Origin: Trichopria drosophilae
Lineage: Eukaryota; Arthropoda; Insecta; Hymenoptera; Diapriidae
NCBI GenBank assembly: GCA_030407085.1
Contig: CM059582.1
Span: 18,643,501 to 18,707,500 of the forward strand
Direction: 5' to 3'
Length of the DNA: 64,000 nucleotides
Below are positions 38,742 to 50,500 of this stretch, piece after piece. Made by a program: the position numbers and the translations under genes. Positions within the stretch are counted from its first letter, which is position 1, and each line of letters opens with the position of its first letter. The notes beneath the pieces are model-generated. The model did not search any database and was not told where the DNA came from. It saw nothing but the letters and a program-made list of their open reading frames with translations.

Positions 38742-41321
38742 GTAAATAATATTTAACCATTATTAACTATATAAGATTAATTAACATCCTTTAGTATTTT
38801 GATTAGTAGTTTTTGTTTGGCGAATATAAACTTAATAAATTCTTTAGTATTTTTAAATGGAAAATTTTTGATAATTTTTAGCACTTAAAGAAAAGTTTAA
38901 TTTAATAATAACTAATTAAACTTTAATTTAATAAATAACTTAAGTGAGAATTTATTTCAAATATAGAATCTGAATTTTTCTTTTTAGTACAAGTCTCTCT
39001 ATGATTTAAATTGAGAAAATATTAAAATAAAAATGAATTTTTCATTATCCATTTACGATAATTTTTTTACTAATAAAAAATGAAATATTGCATGCATATA
39101 GATCTTATCGTAGTGTGCATTAAAGGCTAGTTGAAACTAGTAAGTGAAATAATGTGTTTCGTTAAAGATAGGCGTGAATTCAATAAAAACAACTTAAACT
39201 AAAATATATTGTTTCGTTTGATATAAATGCATGTATTTTATAAAATCATTTCTTTCGAATCTTCACTTATAAGTTTAACCCGTCATATTCTTCTGTCTAG
39301 TTATGCAAATAAAATATAGACAGTTTTTTATCTCTACCGAAATATATTAGTTATAAAAAGTAAAGGATAATTAGTAAAAGGAAATTTGTTAGATTATTAA
39401 ACTGATTTTCCTTATACAGCAAAATATTTTAATTAACTACAATAGAAATATTATCAACAAACGCGATTATAAAAGCAATATCTACTATTTATTACATGAC
39501 TATAGTTACGAAATATTAAATAAAGATATCTACTTGATAAACAGAACGACTGTAATTAAGACAGAAATATATTTGATTCCGCAGGTATATTTAACTGAAA
39601 AAGTCAATAATGGAGACGGATCATTTCCTACAGAGTAAAACATTAAATCCGACAAAATTAATTTAATTCCTTTGATATTACTACAATATTCCTTTTATGA
39701 ACTGAAAATACGAAATAAATGTACATTCTATTGCCGAGATATATTAGTTTCTTAACAATAATACGATATTAAAAGGAAATGTTGATGTACTTTAAATAGC
39801 CTAAATAGTCATTTCTGCAGTTTGTAATTCACTAAGTCACTTGTCTACATAATTTTTTAATCATTAAATACGAGTTCATCTAAATCTAAAATTAAAATGG
39901 CATACGCAAAAGCTAAGATAATTTCTAAGTTAACTTTTAAGTCATGGCTTTTAAATGATAATACACGGTAGGCTTGGACTAACTTTCCCAAAAGTTCTTT
40001 CACTTTATTGGTCTTTTTGACCAAGCATTCTACATATTTAACTTTATGGGCAATTTTTGTGGTTATTTCAACTTTGAAGTAATAACAGAAAACGTCATAA
40101 TAGTTGTAGAAGTAAAATATAGCATCATTCTAAGTTTTTGGTAATTCTGTCTTTTATGTAAAAATTAGGGAAAATCATGAGGTCAAATTTACCAAATAAC
40201 ACAATCTATTTCCGCTTTCAAAGTCCGTTTGTTAACCAAGTCAGAACAGAGATCGAAATTTAGCAAGATTTGATTTCAAAAAATACTTCAAGTACAAGTT
40301 TACTATGAAGTAATTTTTAAGTCGCAATTTGGTAATATTATCCCAAGAGAAAGACTTTAAATACATTTTTACCTATATGGCATATTGGAATGTCGAAATT
40401 TGGTTATTTTTAACCGATATAAGACAATCTGACCTAACACTGGTCAAAATTTCTTTCTTTGCAGCATGGGCCGTGTTATCTTTTTTAATATGAAGATACG
40501 CGATTTTTGCGACATCAGTAAAATTGGCATTATTTTGAAAATAATGATCATAACTTTTTCTTCGAAATCATTATCCGATTGCGGGATTTGGAAAAGGTAG
40601 AGAACTATCTATATTCATTAGTGACATTTTTTGAACTGCGTTTTGTTCAAAAGTTACAGCGATATTTTAGATTTTCAGGTCGAAATGCAATGGGTTAAAA
40701 CTGTAGTATATAAGAATTATTTTGACTGTGATAAATTATCATTTTTATGTTTACGGTATTCATACATTAGTTCACATAGATTTAGTCAAGTGTACCTATG
40801 ACTAAATACCGACAAATTTTCATATCTTAATTCAATTATGATAATGTAAATATCAGTAATGGTAGCAAAAGCAAAATCTGCAAATCTAAATATTCAGGTA
40901 ATAACAAATTGAAAAATGCTATTGCCTTCTTTGGAACAAAGCATAGTTAATTTTTGATACAATCAATGCAATATGAAATATGTAACGTATTATTCAGTTG
41001 TTAAATATTGTATTGGTAATTCTGAGTATTTATACTTTTATTGCATAATGTACGCCCATTAAACAAATGTAATTAATATAAGCAATATGTGAAATTTCAT
41101 TAAAACTCTCACAAACGGATTTATTTATATGCAATTGTTTATACATTTTCCCCATATGTACTAAAATTTTATATCGTAATAATTTTGATAATTTTCGAAT
41201 TCTATACATTAATTGTTTGCCATTACGTATGATTGAAACATATAACTTTCATTTTGGAATTGAAAATTTACGTGTGCTTATATTTTGATTATCGAAAATA
41301 AATAAAAATTTCCGAAGCTGC

Positions 41322-41880
41322 AATTAATTTTAGAAAACACTAAATTGTTTTGGAGTATTCTTTACAGTAAACTTGACATATTGAAATATTAGAATAAATA
41401 TACATGCATAAAATACATGGTCTTTAAGTGAAAGTTTTTCTTCTATACAGTAAATGTTATTAAATTCATAAAAAATGTTCTTTTTCAAAATGCAAGAGTT
41501 TCGCATCATGCCCCCATTTCCGGAGAAAAATCTAATTTTGTTTCCTCGAAAATTACATGGATAACATATAAGTTTTCGGCTTTTTAAATTTGTTGCCATA
41601 AACTGGAATTTTATTTCCGTTATCCTGACAAATTTTTTGTGTTACGTAGTCGTAAGCTTTTATGACCCTAAGGGTTTCTACGTAATGATGTATTTTACGT
41701 AACCTAAATAACTATTTCATTGATTATATTTGGAAATAATTTAACATATTATATAAAATTATAATACAATTATGTACGTTTGAATTCTTCAAAGTTCTTT
41801 TTTGTTCTTTATTGAATTCCTTAGCTACAAATTATGAATATTAAAATTTTGTGAATAAATTGATGTTAAATGAAAATAAT
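41322..41880. repeat. Composite repeat, second copy of the 36059-36630 segment
   Basis: Shares long runs with 36059-36630, for example 'ccggagaaaaatct', 'cgtaagcttttatgac' and 'catttcattgattatatttgg', with a common order and spacing. Divergence is roughly a fifth by eye. The 89-codon minus-strand frame here is not preserved in the other copy, so it is not called as a gene. Confidence 0.8.
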
Positions 41881-42139
41881 TTAGCCTGGTATATTGTAAT
41901 GATATTTAAAGGAATGAGAGCATGTTTGTATTTGATTTTTTGTTATACGTACCGTGAGTCGGTAAAGTGGAGCTCTGGGCGGTAGTTATTGTATCTAATG
42001 GTAGGTGGAACTGGGAAAGAAATACCCCCCTTATAGTATGAAAGAAGAGGAGGTTTATCCAGTAATATTCGCGAAGTGTATTTAGAAGTTTGACCTTTCT
42101 TTTCCAGTTAAAGCTCGCACATTACTTGATATGACGATT

Positions 42140-43510
42140 CTTAATCTGTTTTTTTTTTGTTTTTACTCGTTCCGATTTAGACAAGCTGTGACGTGGACCG
42201 TATCGCATGAGCTTCCTCCTTTTTTTTGTTTCTGGGTTTGTGGCGATTTCACATTGAAATCGACAGCAAGCAACAAACAAATCCGTTTTGTCGGTAGTTT
42301 ATTCTCCCTATCTCTTCGTCGAGATTTCGGGTTGAGTTCGCGACGTAAGAAGCCCACGTGATGAAGCGTCCGGTATATACGTACAACGTAAAATCTAAAT
42401 AATTAGTAATGTAACGTTGCATTTTTCTGTATTTCAAAAAAATTTTACATATACATAGTTTTCTTTAAATTTGCACACAATTTTTTTCACTATTTGAACG
42501 CGACCCAAAAATGCGGTTTCCGCCGGACTGGTCTGATTACTCTCCTCCGCCCACGTTGCCGGAAGTAGAAATTCCCTATTTAGCCTCTCTCTCACTACCT
42601 CCCCAAACTTCCTCGCTATCTTTTTCGCAACCCACGTCAAGCCGCCTCATCCGGTCTACGAATTAATAAACAAAAAAAAACCGATCTTTCGACTTTCTCT
42701 CGCCACCTTTGATCCACTCCCGAATTCAAAAAAAAAAAACCGATCTTATGACTTCGACTCGCTAGTCGCCACTTCCGGTACACTACTCCGTCACCTCAAT
42801 AATCCAACGGACAACAAAAAAATTTTAATCTCACGTGTCTCCCGTCTCTCTCTCGCCACTTCCGATCACAATTTTTAATCTGCGACTTCATTCACAACAA
42901 CAAAAATTTTATAGTACTCTTCGGCTATGCCGACTTACCTTAGTTTCCATCCCTCGTTCTCACTAATCCTTCTACCCACTGCTCCTATTCTCTCTCTCTC
43001 TCTTCCACGACCACTCTCTTTATCTCTCTATACGACTCTCGCAATCACTAACAGTACCACCAAAAAAACTTTACTTCTCCCTATTCTTCACCTACTATGT
43101 CGCGGTCACGAACGTACTAAATTTGAAAATCGTCATTGGTACTGACCGATGACGATTTTCCACCTCTCTCGCTAATTTTCTTTAAATTTTGAATAGTGCA
43201 TTGGTGCGTAATATACCGCGCTAGGGTGTGTAGCGCCTGTATACGTACACACACGCGTGGTCAGCTCGCCGATCGTCGCCTCTCCGTCGCACGATGGGAG
43301 ACGCCGTCGCCGACACAACAAACCGGCGATCGACGGGGGAGATCGAGCGTCCTTCTCTTACTACTACTCGGGCCGGCGCAACTCGCATGCCTCTCGCTCC
43401 CACTGCCGAGAGAGAACTTACCGTTCTTACGACGCGTATTATTATTGCCTAATTATAATTATTATTCTAGCAATTTTATATCGTTAGATAATATCGTGAC
43501 TTTGTCACAG
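42140..43510. promoter_or_regulatory. CpG- and CT-rich island, candidate promoter/5' exon region
   Basis: This is the most G+C-rich and CpG-dense stretch of the window, with CT tracts (ctctctctctctctc near 42990) and degenerate tandem 'aaaaaccgatctt ... tcgccac' units at 42665-42880. Near-consensus donors occur on the minus strand at 42937-42938 (aag|gtaagtc) and 43420-43421 (acg|gtaagtt), and a fair plus-strand donor at 43510 (caca|gtaaac). Overlapping open frames include one from an ATG with A at -3 and G at +4 (43294-43452, 52 codons). They are expected where stops are rare and are not called as genes. The region may be an internal TBC1D30 promoter, an antisense or divergent gene start, or both. 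Confidence 0.45.
43125..43160. repeat. Strong hairpin in the island (16-bp stem, 4-nt loop)
   Basis: GAAAATCGTCAT at 43125-43136 pairs perfectly with ATGACGATTTTC at 43149-43160. GGT/ACC extends the stem inward past one T-G wobble to the loop ACTG. Only 36 nt are involved. Confidence 0.8.
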
Positions 43511-43812
43511 TAAACAAGTGTTATTTCGTTCTAAATCGATTGTAAAAGCGAGCCTATTTTATGCATCGCCGTTTTGTAAAAACCAAAGGCAATTTAGATA
43601 TAAGCGGAAATAAATTAGATCTCAAATTCGACACCACATTCGTCCAAGTCCGTCCTTTGCCTAATACAGTCATTGCATCTCAATGTTGTCATTCGAATTG
43701 TATTTAATATATCGATTTGAGGCGCCGGGCATCTAGATAAGATTTTCCTTTCAATGATTACTATGAAAGTTAATGGAGATATCAAAATCATACATCCCAT
43801 TACAATATAATT

Positions 43813-43950
43813 TGGCCGTTTTACGCTGATCGACATTCTCCTTGTTTTGTCCATTTTCAATCCAAAATTAATCCAATAGAAGTAACAAGTTTTCTACTGT
43901 ACTGTATATATAGTGGACCAATATGTACGTGTATAATTTTTTATCAATGC
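43813..43950. repeat. Composite repeat, second copy of the 36654-36786 segment
   Basis: Shares 'atttggccgttttacgct', 'ttttgtccattttcaatcca' and 'gtggaccaatatg(t/c)acgtgta' with 36654-36786 in the same order. Confidence 0.8.
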
Positions 43951-44219
43951 TGTTCCGGGTTGGATCCATTCTATATCAGACAACGAATTTACAATTACAA
44001 ATGAATACATCAGAGATTCAAAGGATTCGAATTATATGTAATGGAAATATGTCCCTGGCCCCTAGTGAACGAACGTTGGACAAATATTGGACAAACTTAT
44101 ACTCTTTTGTTTAACCTATTAACGCCGGCAGAGCCTGAAATCATAGCTGTACATTGAAATAATGTCAGATGCAGAAAAAATTCTTGTAAAATAAGTGAAT
44201 ACCGTTTTATTATGTTTTT

Positions 44220-44520
44220 GGGTGCGTTATACAAGATGTCGGATTTCATTTTTGTTGATATACAAAACCAATATGGCGGCTATCTTGCAAAAAAATGCGG
44301 AAAAATCAATAATTTTTTTTTTTAAATTAATATTTTTTTAAGGAAACGTATTTTGATACTGAATAAAGCGACACAAAATGGTACAAACTGTTGAAACTTA
44401 AAAATGGTGCAGTAGATTATAAAGAAAATTCAAGGTGGCGAATCCAACTTGATCTTTAAAAATTCAAAATGGCGGATCCAATATGGATGACCAGGATTGT
44501 ACAATTTTTTTGGTTTGTAG
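44220..44520. repeat. Dispersed family 'aaaatggcggatcc', copy in intron
   Basis: Contains 'ccaatatggcggctatcttg' and 'aaaatggcggatccaatatg', separated by diverged unit sequence. Same family as 7.7, 29.8 and 61.1 kb. Confidence 0.65.
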
Positions 44521-44944
44521 TAATTTTCTAAAAGAGACTAATCAATAGTTTTGAATCTTTTGGAGTATACTTAAAATACCAAAAAGTAAATCATTAATAT
44601 GACCTCCAATTAGGACTAAACTATTTACTCCAAAGGTCTTCAGATTAAAAATTGAAAGAAAAAAAAATGTTCACTCATTTTTGGAATTAGGTTTCACACT
44701 AACAATGTTAGTATATGCTATTGAAAATTTACTACAAGGAAGTTTTACGGGGTATTAATACGAAACAATTAATTGCAGGCTTTTTAATTTCAAACACTTT
44801 TTGACGGAGACCCAATAAATTTAGTGTCTTGTAGGTCATTCTGTATAAAATGCTATCGAAAAAACAATTTTTTCGTGGACAAATATATTTTATTAAAATT
44901 TGTAATTGTTAATTCATTATTAACAAAAATATATTATATTACAG

Positions 44945-45070
44945 CTTTGGCTAACGTTAGCGGAACGACATCTGGATCAACGGCGCGTCGACTGGAGGCA
45001 GGCCGAAAAAGTTTGTTTCAACGAGTGGAGTAATCCTGACGATGAAGAACTGGGTATTCAAATAGTGAAG
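44945..45070 (+). CDS. TBC1D30-like RabGAP, second visible exon
   Basis: Acceptor 'attacag', donor 'aag|gtaatt', phase 0 at both ends, 42 codons. It begins LWLTLAERHLDQRRVDW and ends 'SNPDDEELGIQIVK'. The LWLTLA and SNPDD...GIQIVK patches are hallmarks of the TBC1D30 branch. The final I-V-K forms the first half of the IxxDxxR arginine-finger motif, completed by DLHR in the next exon. Confidence 0.97.
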
Positions 45071-45289
45071 GTAATTATTCAGTGTTCTCTCGGTGTATAG
45101 TTAGTCGCATATAATATTGCTTCATTTCACTCTCATTTAAGAGTTTCTTTTGTTCATTATTCGTGTATTCAACAAATAATTTAAAAATAAAATAAATTTA
45201 TATTCACTGGCTTTTAAAATTTTAAAAACTTTTTTATCCTAACCCCTTCAAAATTTCGATATTGCATGATATGACACAAAAAAGAGACA

Positions 45290-45395
45290 CATCGACAAGC
45301 GGACAGTCATTTTTTGAAGTGTTGGTTTTTTGACTGTCGGTTTTTTAACTTGTCAGCTTTTCGATTTATCGGTTTTTCGCCCGCACTCGCATTCT
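45290..45395 (-). repeat. Minisatellite copy inside intron 2 (inverted relative to 3.0 kb)
   Basis: Reverse-complement units 'ttttttgactgtcggttttt' and 'gtcagcttttcgatttatcg' end in 'cgcccgcactcgc', which mirrors the 'gggtgcgggtcg' start of the array at 3041. It shows that the 3.0-kb array is a mobile or recurrent sequence, not a local expansion. Confidence 0.8.
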
Positions 45396-45572
45396 GTGAG
45401 AGCCCGTATATAAAGTAGAATTGTCCTTACAGAACTTGAATTTTGAACAATTGATTATGAAATTTTTAAATTACGTTTTTTAACGAGAATTCCTACCTTA
45501 TCGTCGGAATACTTGAGAACCCCCTTAAATGTATTACTTTGAATTATAAAACTCAATTGACAAAATTTTTAG

Positions 45573-45927
45573 GATTTACACAGAACGGGTTGCAGCTTAT
45601 TTTGTGGAGCCGCTGGCCGCGATAATCAAGCTGTACTTCGTCGAGTTCTTCTTGGATTCGCTCGTTGGAACAAATCCGTCGGCTATTGCCAGGGCCTAAA
45701 CGTCCTCGCAGCTTTAATCCTGCAAGTACAAGATCGAGCTGAGTCTTCCGCGGTTAAGGTTATGATTTACCTGATAGAGGGTGTCCTGCCCGAAGGATAT
45801 TTTGCTGATAACCTTCGCGGGCTCTCCGTCGATATGGCAGTTTTTCGGGATCTTCTTCGGGCCAGATTACCAAGGCTATCAAAACACCTGGACTCATTGC
45901 AGTATGATCCAAAAGATAAATCAGGTG
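45573..45927 (+). CDS. TBC1D30-like RabGAP, third visible exon (catalytic core)
   Basis: Acceptor 'atttttag', donor 'GGTG|gtgagg', entering in phase 0 and leaving after base 1 of a glycine codon. It opens with DLHRTG, carrying the arginine finger of IxxDxxR. It contains 'FARWNKSVGYCQGLNVLAA', whose Y-C-Q is the YxQ glutamine-finger motif. It continues through 'MIYLIEGVLPEGYFADNLRG' and 'SVDMAVFRDLLR' to 'DKSGG'. Both catalytic residues are present, so an active RabGAP is expected. The open frame reads on past the donor, but conservation stops at SGG, which fixes the splice site. Confidence 0.97.
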
Positions 45928-46131
45928 GTGAGGATATACCTATAATCATGTTTAGTTTAATACATCATTCATTGTTTCGTTAATTTGAACGTACACTATC
46001 AAATTTTTCTGCATTTATTTTCGGGCAAATTTGGACCAAGCAAAATAATAATTGATTTAATAATTTGATTGAAACTTTGAACAGGTCCTAGAAGAAATTC
46101 GATGAAAGGTTATTTTACCAGCACTGGTGTA

Positions 46132-46420
46132 CAGTAGAGTCCCGGTTTATTTGCGTCTCGCTATATTTACGTCACCATATATTTGCCCTGTGCCGTCTCG
46201 TTATATTTGCCTGTCGCTGCTCTTTTTTCCCCACCTTGCGAGTTTGATCCAAAATCCAAAACAGTGGATTACGTTTACAACACCGCTGCATGCGACTGCG
46301 GATTAATTAGCCGCTTAAAATTCTTGAATACCCATACAATGTCCCCCTTTAAGTTGCATACATTTATCTATCATTCACATTTTTTGGTCATTAGCTCTTA
46401 GTCTATTAGCAGTACCTAAA
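46132..46420 (+). mobile_element. pogo/Tigger-like terminus, fragment
   Basis: Starts CAGTAGAGTCCCGGTTTATT right after a TA, then repeats 'gtctcg(c/t)tatattt(a/g)c'-type phrases. This resembles the ends of the pogo/Tigger group (CAG..A.CCTCG.TTTATTGCG type), whose target is TA. No matching right end or transposase was found, so this is a fragment or solo end, and the downstream boundary is a guess. Confidence 0.45.
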
Positions 46421-46994
46421 TCATCCATTCTTGAAGCACAATTTTCCACTCAGAATATAAATTTCATACCTATATTTTTCACGCTCTGTTTTTGACATAA
46501 TGTTTTTTAAATTATGTAGGTAAATAAAAATGATATAATGTAATGTAAATATTGTAAATAAAAAAATAATTTTAACCATTTTTAATTGATTAAATGCCAA
46601 TTACCATCGGTTACTATTGTAGATTAAAAGCCCGCTAAATTTTATTTGACAATATATAACAATTTTGCTAAAAAATATTTGTCAAATAACTTAATTACCC
46701 TGATAAAAGGATAAGGTATAATTTCAGTTCATTCACTCACAACATCCCGAAATAAGCCCTGCAAGCCGTTTTTATCGACATTTCTATCAATTATTGTGTA
46801 GCATTTAAAATGTCAATAAACTGTCGTATTTTATGATATGAATTCTCCATTGGTAGCGTTTATGTTGTAACTGTACAAATAAAAAAATTATTTCTTGCTG
46901 GTTTCAGTTCGAGAACTAGAACACATGTATAACAATTTATTATGAAATAATTGATATTTATATTAAGAATTCTTGTTCAATGAATATTATAGAA

Positions 46995-47204
46995 ATGAAC
47001 TAGGCCTGGGAACAAAGTTCCGAAAATCAACACACCGAAAGTCAAAATTTCGATATAGCATGGCTTCAGCGTGATTTTCTTGACTTTTTCTTTGAAAATT
47101 TGGTACAAAGAAAGCACATTAAAATACCTTGGACTCACGCAATATCGAAATTTTGGCCTTTCGGGATTTTGATTTTCGGAACTTTGTTCCCCGGCCATGA
47201 ACTA
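46995..47204. mobile_element. hAT-like MITE with 8-bp target-site duplication
   Basis: The element body is 47003-47196 (194 bp). The left end GGCCTGGGAACAAAGTTCCG is matched in reverse complement by the right end (cggaactttgttccccggcc), and the inverted match continues through 'aaaatca' and an inner 'cgaaa...aaatttcgatat' block. It is flanked by perfect copies of ATGAACTA at 46995-47002 and 47197-47204. An 8-bp duplication is typical of the hAT superfamily. The terminal bases are not the usual CAGGG form, so the assignment is tentative, but an insertion event is clear. Confidence 0.9.
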
Positions 47205-47473
47205 AACAGATTGTCAGAATAATAGAATTTCACTAAATATTTTAGTTATTACAAACCTATATGCTTGTTACTAAGTACACTGAAAAAAACGTTTTTTTTT
47301 CAGAAAATATGTTGTAGTTGTTAATTGTGTCTAATTATAGTTCATTATTTAAATGGAACTATTCTAGTAAATATATTCTTGAGTTTATAGAATTTTTCAA
47401 TTCGCGAAAGCTTAAAAGTGTCTACATGAGTGTTGACTGCTTTGAAAGCTGTCTCTTATCGGTTACTTTTACA

Positions 47474-47557
47474 TTTTTGGGTCGCAAAAATTCAAATTTA
47501 ACGTACATGTTAATGAAAAAATCCTTTTTCAGTACATGTTAATGAACGACCCAAAAA
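47474..47557. repeat. Inverted 11-mer enclosing a 15-bp direct repeat
   Basis: TTTTTGGGTCG at 47474-47484 is inverted at 47547-47557. Within the interval, 'gtacatgttaatgaa' occurs at 47503-47517 and again at 47532-47546. Confidence 0.8.
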
Positions 47558-50500
47558 ATAATTTAAAATGCCATTAATTATTAATCACAAATTATAACAA
47601 CTTTTCTTAATTTTGGTATTCAACGGGTTCATGAAAATTTATTTCAAAAACAATCCATATTAAAAGCGATGAAAGTTTATAAATAAACATTTAAAATTCT
47701 TATAAATATTATTTTTGAAATCATCAGTATCAACCAGTAGAATATTTTAATATTTATGCTACATTTACATAAAATTAACTTTATTCAGAAATATTACTTT
47801 GTATTTATTTATGACTGATTGATCTTAATCGATTAATAGGATTGGAATGATATCAATATTAATTATTCTTGTATTATGAATTGTTTACTATGCACATTTA
47901 GTTGCAAAAAGAATGTTAACATGTTAATTTATATATATATTTTTTTAAGTTTACCTTACTAGATAGATAGATACTAAAATACACCAAAACTATGGTTGAA
48001 CTTTTTCATAAGAACCTTATTTACGTAGGAAATATAATAATTAGATAAATAAATGTTTTTATGTGTAAATAAATATTGTTTTTTTATAATTGTTTCACTG
48101 CTTTTCCTTCTGACAAGTCATAACAATTCATTTGGAAAGACATAAAATAATCATTTTTAATCTGTTTTTCAAAAATCAAATGGTTCACAACATAGTAACA
48201 TTCTTAATCAATAATTAATTAAAGAATATACAAAAAGTTAACCTTTATATACTGCCCAAAAGTGTCCAGAACAAGCAATGCGCTTACTAACTAATATTCA
48301 AGTTGTCAAACAGATATTTTTTGTATTATTTGTTATTCTTTATGACAAAACACGTGGACATTTAATGAAAACCATTTTAGCAATTTTCTTTTCTGAACTC
48401 AATACTTTGTACGATCGTATGGGCTGTTTCGAAGTGTTTCGAAATTAAAACTTGACCCATAATCCACCGTTTCATTATCGACGAAATTCATCAACGTAAA
48501 GTGAATTATTTCAGTTTCATTAGTAACGTCGAATTTATTTCATTGTTAAGGATTAATTATAGTTTTAATTTCAATTTTTTTTTTATAATTTTGATTTGAT
48601 ATTTTCAGTAAAATTATTTCCATAAATCATGGTGAACTCACTAGTTTCTAAAAGATTTTGTTTTCATTAAAGAACGGTTACAATTATTCACAATATGTTA
48701 ATTATATAGATACAATTTATCTATAAGCTTCGTGTCATGTTTGGTTAATGTGGTGGGTTGGAATTCAAGTTGTTGTCATTGGTAAGGATTGAGTTGGAAA
48801 ACAGTAAAATATCCTTTGAAAATAAAAGAAAGAAAAGATTTTAAATTTCTAAAATATTTGTATTTGATTGTTACGCTTATTGTTTTATGAATATTATCCA
48901 ACTAAACTAAACTTATAGTAAGAACATTTTTCAATGAAAAATTAATATCTGGTTTAAACATGTTCATGCGCAAGAAAAAGACAGACCATAAAATAATAAT
49001 ATGAGGGTTAATAAATGGTCCATTTAAATAGGATTTTCTTTTTCAGTTCATTATAGAAATCATTCCACAAAAAATTGAAATTATCTTTAAAGGCCTTTTT
49101 AAACTAAATCTTCTGGACTACAACGTTAGCGAAACATCACAAATTATGGATGAAATTTGTAAGTAATTTCAAAATCTATAACTTTCTTAAAAAGGTAATT
49201 TCGGTAATTGTTGAAAAAAAAGGTTAAAAGAGAGAAATCGCAAAAATAGACATTTTTTCCTTCTTTTGTCTGCTCTCAGATAAACAAAATTATTCTATTG
49301 TCAAATTGTACGGGCAACACAAAGGCAATGGTTACAAAGTTGTCAACCCTGGGAAAAATGTAGGGTATACTAGTTTAATATTTTAATTAACGTAGAGTTT
49401 ATTAGGCTTGTACAAAATAATTATAAAAACAGTTATTTGGACCTAAAAATTTCAGTTACTCCCAAAGTACATTGTATTTTTGTACATATCAGGGAATTTT
49501 GTGATAAACTTAACATAGGACTAGGTATAAATTTAGTCTAAACATAAAATTAGTGTAACGCGTTCAGAATGCTTCCTTGTTACCAGCTTCTCGTGAGTTT
49601 AACGGTCTTCATATTTAAATGTAAATAATATTAAAATAATATTTAAATACACATTACAATTAGTTGTAACATTAAAGTATTATTATTCCTATCATATTGC
49701 AACCAGTAGTTAGAACCGATAAAAGAAGAAAAAATTCCTATTCTGCGTTTTCTCTAACTTTCTTCTTCATTAGTTAAAGAAATTGCACACGTGAAAAAGT
49801 TTTAGAGTTTTGTTTAATCAAAATTTGAGTCCAGAAGAGCCTTGCAAAGTCACAACAAGTATGGTAGTCTACAAAAAATTAATACGAATTTTAGATTATT
49901 TTGCTTTTTGGTACAGAATTCTCAAACATGTTCATAGCATTGAACTAAAAAAGAAAATCCTCTTTAGGTGGATATTTATTTACGTAGCTTCATCTCCAGC
50001 TTCCTTCGCACCTTCTTTTGTTTCTCACCTCGTTATTCAATGCATATATTACACGTGGATATTTCAAAAACTACTATAACTTGCCATGTGGGATTTACTC
50101 CCATATCATTTCCAATATTGTGCCGCATCACACACAATTTTTTAAAGAAAATTTATCGAGAATTTCTACCGTAACCTAAGAAAATACCTGTTTTTCACGG
50201 CCTTGGTAGAATTGGAAACTTTGAAGCAGAATATCTGAAAATATGATATTGCTTCGATAGATTCGCTTATATTTTAAGTTTCAAGGAAATCTGTCGAAAA
50301 TGGGCTTTGGTAGGAACGTCCTTAAAAGCGATATATTGATTTTATGCACATTTGATGCAATTTTATGACAAAATACATTTCAATTTTTATATGTATTACA
50401 TCTATTTCATTACTAATTGTAAATATAAATAGTTTCAATACTTTCAAAGTGTATTTGCGTAAAAGACAGGGCACTAATTTCTACCTAACTTGTGTCGATT

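Larger units (their letters stand above)
38742..44944 (+). other. Intron (6203 nt) containing repeats and a CpG/CT-rich island
   Basis: The donor is gtaaat and the acceptor 'atattacag'. The intron holds a copy of the composite repeat (41322-41880), the island at about 42.1-43.5 kb, another repeat piece (43813-43950) and a copy of the 'aaaatggcggatcc' family (44220-44520). The remainder is A+T-rich with nothing recognised. Confidence 0.85.

Noticed and set aside
41330..41599. Minus-strand 89-codon frame
   Set aside because: Lies in the second copy of the composite repeat, and its frame is not preserved in the first copy.
43196..43513. Overlapping 60-105-codon frames on both strands in the island
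   Set aside because: Stops are rare there because of local base composition; several frames are open at once and none shows a recognised motif.
45928..45983. Extension of the third RabGAP exon beyond 45927
   Set aside because: The frame stays open for 18 codons, but conservation ends at SGG; a gtgagg donor lies exactly there, and the next exon continues the family sequence.
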